A stretch of DNA of 36,257 nucleotides from a virus: positions 1 through 36,257 of IMG/VR virus record IMGVR_UViG_3300035698_002564; one strand, given 5' to 3'. Position numbers and translations under genes: made by a program. Positions 31,263-36,257 of the stretch are shown piece after piece (positions within the stretch are counted from its first letter, which is position 1; each line of letters begins with the position of its first letter). The notes beneath the pieces were generated by a model. It worked only from the letters and a program-made list of their open reading frames with translations. It was not told where the DNA came from and made no database searches.

Positions 31263-31441
31263 ATTGTCTCCTTTTTGTTTTCAGACTCCGCCACTGTTGC
31301 AATCGCCGCACTGGCTATCATGTCTATTATACTTATAAGCTGATCATTGCTCATTGTATGTTTATTTTCACTCCAAAATTTTCCTAGTACCGTCACCACA
31401 CCTTGGCCTAAGTTAAACGGTTCATTATTTACTTCTGTCAT
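31259..31441 (-). CDS. 60-residue helical protein, unknown
   Basis: A small protein (MTEVNNEPFNLGQGVVTVLG ... IASAAIATVAESENKKETI). The central portion is hydrophobic and helical (QLISIIDMIASAAIATV), perhaps a membrane or coiled segment. It is translationally coupled to the next gene by an overlapping stop/start. AGAGAG precedes the ATG. Function not assigned. Confidence 0.55.
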   Translation of the reverse strand: MTEVNNEPFNLGQGVVTVLGKFWSENKHTMSNDQLISIIDMIASAAIATVAESENKKETI

Positions 31442-31453
31442 GTCATACTCTCT

Positions 31454-31852
31454 TTAATTTATATATACATTCTCATATAAAATTGCCCCATTGTCGCCCG
31501 CATCTCGGCACTCCTTCATATGTTCAATTAGTGCGTTCCTTGTGTTTATGGCTGCCAATTTATGCTCCTTGTCGGTTGGGGGCCTACCACGTGAAAGATC
31601 AGCAAGCACTCTTAAGCAGTTATTAACGCCGCTATCTGGGCATTCTAGGTCGTTAATAATTTCCATATCATTAAACTCGTTTACAATCGGGAACTTAAAA
31701 ATTCTATCGCATAAATACACGAATAGGTTGTATTCGGGTATTGATAGCCTCTTGTCAATATACGATGTTAATGTTAGGATCTTCCTATCTCCGAACACCT
31801 TATCATCAGCGGATAGCTTGTATCCACGTTTTTTGTCACTACTCTTGCTCAT
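31454..31852 (-). CDS. 132-residue protein, unknown
   Basis: A charged helical protein (MSKSSDKKRGYKLSADDKVF, then KRLSIPEYNLFVYLCDRIFK, then SGVNNCLRVLADLSRGRPPT). GAGGATGG precedes the ATG and the start lies inside the 3' end of the RusA gene (overlap ~14 bases). It may be an accessory replication protein by context. No domain recognised. Confidence 0.55.
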   Translation of the reverse strand: MSKSSDKKRGYKLSADDKVFGDRKILTLTSYIDKRLSIPEYNLFVYLCDRIFKFPIVNEFNDMEIINDLECPDSGVNNCLRVLADLSRGRPPTDKEHKLAAINTRNALIEHMKECRDAGDNGAILYENVYIN

Positions 31853-32258
31853 CTATACCATCCTCATATTTAACAAATATCTCTACCCTTGGGTTTTCGT
31901 CATATGCTTTTGTTAATAAAAGTTTATATATCTGACGATCATCGGTATATACTATCTCATTCATGCAGTTCATGTAAAGCATCGCAATGTTGTCTATGTC
32001 TGGTTTCTTTCTGTGTGGATATGTTCCGGCTTTGATCTCTCTCATGATCTTTTTCGTGAATCCCGATGGGATCTTCATAAAGAACTTCATCTCTACCTCT
32101 ACCGGGCAGTCTATAGTTTCTGTAACTTGTTGTGCTATTTGAAGTTTAATCCAATTCTTTTTCTCTCGACAAGGGTCCCATACAAACCTTCGTCCAAGTC
32201 TCATTCTAGCCTGTGGGATTGGTTTTTCGTCTATTACTATTTGAGTAATTTTTTCCAG
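31839..32258 (-). CDS. rusA: RusA-type Holliday junction resolvase
   Basis: Endonuclease that cuts four-way DNA junctions formed during recombination and replication. The RusA signature is KPDIDNIAMLYMNCMNEIVY-TDDRQI (Asp residues of the catalytic site), with a typical N-terminus IPQARMRLGRRFVWDP. The conserved I-V-I-D-E-K-P-I-P-Q-A-R strand lies upstream of the ATG at 32204 in the same frame. The only start that includes it is a CTG at 32258, six bases after AAGGAG, giving 139 residues. A shorter ATG product of 121 residues would lack the first strand. It serves with the RecT-like protein and exonuclease. Confidence 0.78.
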   Translation of the reverse strand: MEKITQIVIDEKPIPQARMRLGRRFVWDPCREKKNWIKLQIAQQVTETIDCPVEVEMKFFMKIPSGFTKKIMREIKAGTYPHRKKPDIDNIAMLYMNCMNEIVYTDDRQIYKLLLTKAYDENPRVEIFVKYEDGIDEQE

Positions 32259-32473
32259 AGGTGTCTCCTTTTATCGTCACCAATAGTTTCTTTTTAACAT
32301 CTGCCACGTTTTTATTGCAACACAAAATAATGCTTTGGATAAATGCCTGTGTTTCTCTATAAAGCACCTTTAGTTGCCATATATGAGCATTAAGCTAATT
32401 ATATGATAAAAGACCTTAGTAGAAGAAGATGTGTCCTTCAGTGGCATTTAAACACCATTCTCGAGCGTTGTAG
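32259..32473 (-). other. Gap between initiator and rusA: no convincing gene
   Basis: This 215-base gap contains only short frames. One could encode MPLKDTSSSTKVFYHIISLM from an ATG at 32445, ending at once, with a weak site. Another, following a TAA, is open into rusA without a good start. The AAGGAG at 32270-32265 belongs to rusA. I see no convincing promoter or terminator. Confidence 0.4.
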
Positions 32474-33388
32474 TTAGTTCGCAACTAAAAACTTTATATT
32501 TGTAATATTTGATAAATTAAAAATACAATTATATTTTAATACAAATTCCTCTGGGTTCAAGTTACTTTCAATTACAGTCTTAAGACATTTCATGGTTCTA
32601 TGATCTAAAAGTTTTTTAAGCCTCCAGTTAGCTAGCCCAATGTCTTCTTTATCGTCAAAGCCTGTCAAAATTAAAGTATATGCTTTTTGTGATTGTTCAT
32701 AACTTTTGTCATATCTCTTCTTTTCTAAGAATTCTTCATAGCTTTCTTTGTAGAATAGATTCTGGTCTTGTCCTGATTGATTTAGTTCTGAGTCTTCTAT
32801 ATCTTTAACGGTTTTTTTCCTGTTGTCGCCTGATATAATGGTTGTTGATCCATTTGAGCTGAGGTCTTGGAACGTTTTGTTTACGTCTTGCATACTTGTA
32901 GATGTGGTGTTATCTCTGATGCGTATTTTATTTTTTTTTGAAAGTTTTGAACACTTCTTACTAGTAGTATTAAAACTATATGTTTCTATATATGGTATAG
33001 GTGAGCCCTTTTTTGAAAGTCCATCGGCCGTTTTGGGCGACTCATATAAACCGGGGCTTGAGGGCAATGGTCCTATAAAAAGCTCCTCGTTTTTAAAGGC
33101 ATACCATGTTGTTCTATCGTACGAAGTTTTATTATAATTTCCACGTATCAAAACCCCAGCGTTAACTAAATTATTTAATAAATTTCTAGTCTGTTTAAAT
33201 GAAAGGTATGGAAATACTGAGTTTATTTCTTTAATTGTTTGATATGTCCATGTATGGCCTTCAAGATAATTTCTTTTTAATCTTTTATTAAATGTAATCC
33301 AATATTGGAAGTGATGAATTGCAATTGCTTCTTTCACCCCATATTCTATTGCATGCTGAACATTGAATGTATGATTTAATGATGACAT
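32474..33388 (-). CDS. Replication initiation protein, winged-helix type
   Basis: A 304-residue protein. Residues ~1-110 match the N-terminal winged-helix domain of phage replication initiators: AIEYGVKEAIAIHHFQYWIT, then HTWTYQTIKEINSVFPYLSF, then TRNLLNNLVNAGVLI. Residues ~110-200 are a charged linker. Residues ~200-304 form a helical domain (SYEEFLEKKRYDKSYEQSQK, DIGLANWRLKKLLDHRTMK) that may bind the helicase loader. It is the first gene of the minus-strand early block, divergent from the recT operon across 33389-33751. AAAGGAG precedes the ATG. Confidence 0.6.
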   Translation of the reverse strand: MSSLNHTFNVQHAIEYGVKEAIAIHHFQYWITFNKRLKRNYLEGHTWTYQTIKEINSVFPYLSFKQTRNLLNNLVNAGVLIRGNYNKTSYDRTTWYAFKNEELFIGPLPSSPGLYESPKTADGLSKKGSPIPYIETYSFNTTSKKCSKLSKKNKIRIRDNTTSTSMQDVNKTFQDLSSNGSTTIISGDNRKKTVKDIEDSELNQSGQDQNLFYKESYEEFLEKKRYDKSYEQSQKAYTLILTGFDDKEDIGLANWRLKKLLDHRTMKCLKTVIESNLNPEEFVLKYNCIFNLSNITNIKFLVAN

Positions 33389-33430
33389 TTCGTCTCCTTT
33401 AAGATTTTTTAAAGAAAACTACTACTTATC

Positions 33431-33459
33431 TTGACTTAAATTAGAAACCCTTTTAGACT
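33431..33459 (+). promoter_or_regulatory. Plus-strand promoter in divergent region
   Basis: TTGACT (33431-33436) and TAGACT (33454-33459) with 17-base spacing; the predicted start is near 33466. Downstream lie two terminator-like hairpins, so it would make only a short RNA (about 40 or 110 bases), not the recT operon. Confidence 0.4.
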
Positions 33460-33460
33460 T

Positions 33461-33481
33461 ATCCCATATTTAGTGTGGGAT
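33461..33481. promoter_or_regulatory. Dyad over the predicted start site (operator-like)
   Basis: Arms ATCCCA (33461-33466) and TGGGAT (33476-33481). It overlaps the predicted start of the 33431-33459 promoter, as expected of a repressor operator, and lies in the leader of the divergent initiator gene. Any binding protein is unknown. Confidence 0.4.
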
Positions 33482-33505
33482 AGTCCTCTTTTGGACTTCT
33501 TTTTT
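33482..33505 (+). terminator. Plus-strand terminator 1
   Basis: Stem AGTCC/GGACT (33482-33486 and 33493-33497) with a 6-base loop, followed by TCTTTTTT. It would stop transcripts from the promoter at 33431-33459 after about 40 bases. Confidence 0.5.
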
Positions 33506-33541
33506 AAGTGAAAGTGAAAGTAGAAGTTCGCTTTAAGTGTT

Positions 33542-33574
33542 AAAGCCTCGATAGTAATGTCGGGGCTTTTTTTT
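33542..33574 (+). terminator. Plus-strand terminator 2
   Basis: A 10-bp stem (AAAGCCTCGA with TCGGGGCTTT, one G.U pair) and an 8-base loop is followed by an eight-T run. This is the best rho-independent terminator in the window. No annotated plus-strand gene lies upstream within the window, so it probably ends the small RNA from the 33431-33459 promoter. Confidence 0.75.
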
Positions 33575-33586
33575 GTCTATAAAAAA

Positions 33587-33615
33587 TTGACAAATATAAT
33601 TTAAATTATTATATG
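33587..33615 (+). promoter_or_regulatory. Plus-strand early promoter A
   Basis: TTGACA (33587-33592) and TATATG (33610-33615), 17-base spacing. An inverted repeat TTGTC-n11-GACAA (33573-33593) overlaps the -35 box and includes a minus-strand TTGTCA, so it may be an operator or part of a divergent promoter. Confidence 0.45.
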
Positions 33616-33690
33616 TAGAATTCATTATATTCCTATTTTTTTCTCAAGAATACATAGACATTAATTTAATTTCGAGATATACAAAAAGAG

Positions 33691-33719
33691 TTGCGTTAAT
33701 GTGTACGGTATGATAGAAT
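33691..33719 (+). promoter_or_regulatory. Plus-strand early promoter B (extended -10)
   Basis: TTGCGT (33691-33696) and TAGAAT (33714-33719), 17-base spacing, with TGn before the -10 (extended -10). The start would be near 33726, 26 bases before the ATG of the first early gene. Probably the main promoter of the recT/exonuclease operon. Confidence 0.6.
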
Positions 33720-33751
33720 TACATTTTAAATAACACGAACAAGGAGACGAT

Positions 33752-34015
33752 ATGGAAAACTGGGATTATCCAGACTATTATGACTCAGACGAGTGGGTTC
33801 ATAAAGACAACTTAAAAAAATATGACGACGCAAAGGAGTGGATTGAAGAAACTTTGCATCATGTATACAACACCGGTAATATAGATGAGTTAGAAATTGC
33901 ATTAGACGAACTTACTGCAATATTTGACATTAAGATACCATCTACACTACCAAAACTAAAACGTAAACAAAGTGATTTATTTAATCTCGCATTAGATTTA
34001 TCAAATAAACAATAG
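33752..34015 (+). CDS. 87-residue early protein, unknown
   Basis: First gene of the plus-strand early operon, with an AAGGAGACGAT ribosome site. An acidic, helical protein (MENWDYPDYYDSDEWVHKDN, then KEWIEETLHHVYNTGNIDEL, then ALDELTAIFDIKIPSTLPKL). The acidic surface recalls DNA-mimic or small adaptor proteins, but nothing specific can be recognised. Two promoters lie upstream and the next gene follows 9 bases later. Confidence 0.7.
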   Translation: MENWDYPDYYDSDEWVHKDNLKKYDDAKEWIEETLHHVYNTGNIDELEIALDELTAIFDIKIPSTLPKLKRKQSDLFNLALDLSNKQ

Positions 34016-34024
34016 GAGAATAAC

Positions 34025-34228
34025 GTGGAAGATAAAAATAAAGACTATTACAAGAAAGAATTAAATGAATGTATTAAAAGAGTAAAAGATGATGTTGAAA
34101 ATATTATATCCGTAATTGAGGAGGTTCATTTAAAAGAGATTAAAAACAATAGAATATTTGATAATGATTATTTTAAAGAATTAACATTATGTTTAGTTAG
34201 AAAATTTAGAAACGTATTTGAAAAATAA
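34025..34228 (+). CDS. 67-residue early protein, unknown
   Basis: A small charged helical protein beginning at GTG 34025 (AGGAG seven bases upstream): MEDKNKDYYKKELNECIKRV, with hydrophobic positions suggesting a coiled coil (ENIISVIEEVHLKEI). It lies 9 bases after its neighbour and 111 bases before the RecT-like gene. No function assigned. Confidence 0.65.
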   Translation: MEDKNKDYYKKELNECIKRVKDDVENIISVIEEVHLKEIKNNRIFDNDYFKELTLCLVRKFRNVFEK

Positions 34229-34232
34229 ATTC

Positions 34233-34306
34233 ACACGGCAGCGGACGAGGCCACCGTGTAAGAAGACGATATTCCAATAAATGGAATCAATATGTAGGAC
34301 GATATT
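34233..34306 (+). promoter_or_regulatory. Structured leader of the RecT-like gene
   Basis: Hairpin 1: ACACGG (34233-34238) with CCGTGT (34254-34259). Hairpin 2: ATTCCA (34271-34276) with TGGAAT (34282-34287). The nonamer GACGATATT occurs at 34265-34273 and again at 34298-34306. The region sits within the early transcript, 80-110 bases before the ATG, so it may control translation or bind an early protein. Confidence 0.45.
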
Positions 34307-34339
34307 AAAGATAAGTAAATTAAATGTAAAGGAGACAAT

Positions 34340-35047
34340 ATGAAAAATAATATGGATGCTAAATATATAATAGGAATTTGCAAAGAATTGCAGACAATAG
34401 GGGCCTATTCAAAATATACTTTTGAAGATAAGTGTCAAGTTGTAGAAATGGCATTAAAGACAGGAGTTCCCATTCATAGGGCTCTTTCTAAGGGGTTTTA
34501 TAGAATAGGCGGGGGTTCTCTTGAGGCTTATGCGTGGTTTTTGACTGCTGCTATAAGAGGATCTGGTCATCATTTTAAAATAATTGAGAGCGATGCTGAA
34601 AAATGCATTATAGAAGGTGAGCGTGGGGATACTGGTAGGGTTGAGACAGTTGAGTGGTCTAAAGATAAAGATGGAATTAATCGAAAATACGAAAATGTAT
34701 GGAAAAGTTCGCCAAGGGACATGTGTTTTGCTAGGGCAATTTCTAAACTTGGTAGAGTGCTTTTTAGCGATGCTACAGTCGGGTGTTATTCTGTTGATGA
34801 AATACCGGACGATTTAAAAGAGGTTGAGATTACTATTAATAATAATTCAATCTCGGATGAAGAGGTTAACAACATTAAAGAAAAACTAAATCAAATTGAT
34901 AGTTATAAATCAAAAGTGTTAGAACATATGGGAAAATTAGGAATACATGATTTTAACAGTTTGCCTAGGGAAATGTATGAAAAAATATCGAACAAAGCAG
35001 ACCAAGAAATTGAAAAATTAGAAACTATTAAACAAGAGGCAATTTAA
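34340..35047 (+). CDS. RecT-like single-strand annealing protein, putative
   Basis: A 235-residue protein with a good AAAGGAGACAAT ribosome site. The pattern A-x-P-I-H-R-A-L-S-K-G, then YAWFLTAAIRGSGHHFKIIE, then WKSSPRDMCFARAISKLGRV with FSDATVGCYSVDEI, matches the core of phage recombinases of the RecT/Redbeta group that anneal single strands at double-strand breaks. The C-terminal ~50 residues are a helical coil (NIKEKLNQIDSYKSKVLEHM). It is immediately followed by a lambda-type exonuclease gene, the usual partner. Stop and next ATG share the TAATG junction. Family assignment is by pattern, so moderate. Confidence 0.6.
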   Translation: MKNNMDAKYIIGICKELQTIGAYSKYTFEDKCQVVEMALKTGVPIHRALSKGFYRIGGGSLEAYAWFLTAAIRGSGHHFKIIESDAEKCIIEGERGDTGRVETVEWSKDKDGINRKYENVWKSSPRDMCFARAISKLGRVLFSDATVGCYSVDEIPDDLKEVEITINNNSISDEEVNNIKEKLNQIDSYKSKVLEHMGKLGIHDFNSLPREMYEKISNKADQEIEKLETIKQEAI

Positions 35048-35913
35048 TGGAAGATAAAGAGTATATTCAAGGGTCGGATGAATGGCTAAAAATGCGATCA
35101 AACTACATTATGGCGTCAGATGCACCTGTAATAATGGGTGCAAGCCCATACAATAAAACCCCACTAATGCTGTGGGAAGAAAAACTAGGCCTATCTAAAA
35201 AGCAGAAGATGAATGCTGCAATGAAGTGGGGAAAGGACAAAGAAGATGAAGCACGCAGTTTATATACCATGTATTCTGGTATTGAGGTAAAACCGTGTGT
35301 TAAGTTTCATAAGAAAATTTCATACCTTGGTGCTTCTCTAGATGGATTGTCCGATGATGGTGCTAATATGGTAGAGATTAAATGTACAAATCGCATTAAT
35401 CATGAAGCGGCTGGAGCTGGAGTTATACCATATGGTTTTATAGCACAACTTCAACATCAAATGGAAGTTGTTAAATTAGACGAGATGGATTATTTTTCTT
35501 GGCACCAAGGAGATGGCATAATCGTAAAAATAAAGAAGGACAATAAATATATTGAAAATATGCTGAAGAAGCACGCTCAGTTTTGGGATTGTGTTTGTTC
35601 TATGACAGAACCACCAATAACAGATAAAGATTTTGTTCATAGAAATAACGATTGGTGCAATGATGCAAGAGATCTATTCGAAGTCAAGTCACAAAAAATA
35701 GAACTGTTGAAAAGAGAAAAAGAATTGGAGCTTTTACTTAGAGATAAGTCAGAAGGTCGAAATTCTTGCGCTGGTGGCTATAAGTACGCTAGGTCAGTGT
35801 CATTGGGTAGATTGAACTATAAATCGATTGTAGACCATTTAAACGCTGATCTGGACGACTTTGAGAAATTCAGGGGCTCTGCGATAGAAACATGGAGATT
35901 AAGTAAAGGTTAA
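35047..35913 (+). CDS. YqaJ/lambda-type viral exonuclease
   Basis: A 288-residue 5'-3' double-strand DNA exonuclease. The YqaJ fold motifs are: GSDEWLKMRSNYIMASDAPV with IMGASPY (entry loop), WGKDKEDEARSLYT (Glu), YLGASLDGLSDDG (catalytic Asp), VEIKCTN (E-x-K), and FIAQLQHQMEVV (Q-x-x-x-Q). It makes single strands for the upstream annealing protein, forming a two-component recombination system like Red exo/bet. The C-terminal ~80 residues are helical (KIELLKREKELELLLRDKSE). Its ATG overlaps the recT stop. Confidence 0.85.
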   Translation: MEDKEYIQGSDEWLKMRSNYIMASDAPVIMGASPYNKTPLMLWEEKLGLSKKQKMNAAMKWGKDKEDEARSLYTMYSGIEVKPCVKFHKKISYLGASLDGLSDDGANMVEIKCTNRINHEAAGAGVIPYGFIAQLQHQMEVVKLDEMDYFSWHQGDGIIVKIKKDNKYIENMLKKHAQFWDCVCSMTEPPITDKDFVHRNNDWCNDARDLFEVKSQKIELLKREKELELLLRDKSEGRNSCAGGYKYARSVSLGRLNYKSIVDHLNADLDDFEKFRGSAIETWRLSKG

Positions 35914-36257
35914 ACAATTTCCACTGTGATACAAGAAGAATATATATTTAAATATATTATATTCTTCTTATTAGTTCTATGTGGATATGTTCATAACTAA
36001 GTACACTAAAGGTATACTTTGAATTGTAATACAAAAAAAGATTAAACGTTGTTTATAATATGCAATGTTTTGAACAAATCTAAAACTCTCCCATGTAAAT
36101 ATAGTGTTTATAAACATGGGATTGTTTAAAAATACCCCAATACTAACAAAGCTTAATTTAGATAGTACCGGGGTAAATATAAAATGATGTCTTTAATTAT
36201 CTATTTTTGCCTTATTATGGCAATCCTAATTTTATCTTAACACTTAATTTATTAAAA
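35914..36257. other. AT-rich, dyad-rich end region without clear gene
   Basis: This 344-base region contains three inverted repeats: AAGAAGAATATA with TATATTCTTCTT (35933-35969), which may end the exonuclease message; CCCATGT with ACATGGG (36090-36120); and TACCCC with GGGGTA (36133-36175). No recognisable gene apart from the tiny frame at 36184-36240. It could hold an end of the molecule, a replication or packaging site, or a regulatory region. Confidence 0.5.
36184..36240 (+). CDS. Possible 18-residue membrane micropeptide
   Basis: ATG ATG ... TAA encodes MMSLIIYFCLIMAILILS, an almost entirely hydrophobic peptide of a length sufficient to span a membrane. The GGGG upstream lies about 10 bases away, so the ribosome site is poor. 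In AT-rich DNA such hydrophobic frames arise by chance; I keep it only as a possibility. Confidence 0.2.
   Translation: MMSLIIYFCLIMAILILS

Noticed and set aside
32206-32371. A small gene between the initiator and rusA
   Set aside because: After recounting bases the promising frame is interrupted or lacks a plausible start; most of it overlaps the rusA start.
1-36257. Circular or terminally redundant complete genome
   Set aside because: No direct repeat between the two ends was seen. Joining the ends would give a stop one codon into the partial gene at position 1, which neither proves nor excludes circularity.
1-36257. CRISPR array, insertion sequence, integrase or rRNA/tRNA genes
   Set aside because: None was recognised on either strand; the tandem repeats found are inside coding genes and not spaced like CRISPR.

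Overview
The window is a block of a short-tailed, double-stranded DNA phage (podovirus-like morphology). It is AT-rich, densely packed and almost entirely on the minus strand. The evidence is a complete head-packaging and morphogenesis set: ParB-like protein, small terminase, large terminase, P22-like portal, scaffold, N4-gp56-type major capsid protein, head-tail adaptor, beta-rich tail hub, GNAT-like and coiled-coil virion proteins, and tail fibres. No tape measure, sheath or tail tube is seen. Two small lipoproteins with lipoboxes and several one-pass membrane proteins with coiled coils suggest a spanin-type system and hence a Gram-negative host. Strong AAGGAG ribosome sites and TTGACA/TATAAT-like promoters argue against a Bacteroidetes host. 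No integrase, DNA polymerase or endolysin was recognised.

Layout. Positions 1-7958 (minus): a partial small gene, three paralogous C1q-like tip proteins and three fibre or adapter proteins. 8070-8522 (plus): a lone ribbon-helix-helix-type gene, probably leaderless. 8519-18004 (minus): ejection-type internal proteins, an acetyltransferase-fold protein, the tail hub, adaptor and decoration-type proteins. 18049-19709 (minus): the major capsid gene. 19732-23065: scaffold, two small genes and the portal. 23231-25200: a run of small membrane proteins and lipoproteins. 25225-28967: terminases, a double CHC2 zinc protein and the ParB-like protein. 28948-33388: accessory and replication genes (phosphoesterase, RusA resolvase, winged-helix initiator). 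33389-33751: a divergent control region with promoters, dyads and terminators. 33752-35913 (plus): an early operon ending in a RecT-like annealing protein and a YqaJ-type exonuclease. 35914-36257: AT-rich, dyad-rich, no clear gene.

The two most striking features are self-splicing elements in the two central morphogenesis genes. (1) The major capsid gene is cut into four exons by three small ORF-less group I introns (231, 240 and 248 nt). Each has a P1 helix with a U.G pair at the 5' splice site, a 3-bp P10, and P3/P8 helices that covary between copies. Splicing restores a 313-residue capsid protein; without it the locus looks like broken fragments. (2) The large terminase carries a 323-residue intein exactly at the Asp-His of its nuclease active site. 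The linker between the intein's splicing blocks encodes a 218-residue HNH endonuclease in a different reading frame, while the terminase frame stays open throughout, so the DNA is dual-coded.

Functionally, ParB-like protein, TerS, TerL and portal would package DNA into a scaffolded capsid. Adaptor, hub and fibres close and arm the tail. The coiled-coil proteins are probably ejected with the DNA, and the plus-strand RecT/exonuclease pair with RusA handles recombination. The gene at position 1 is cut by the window edge, and I cannot tell whether the molecule is linear, circular or incomplete.
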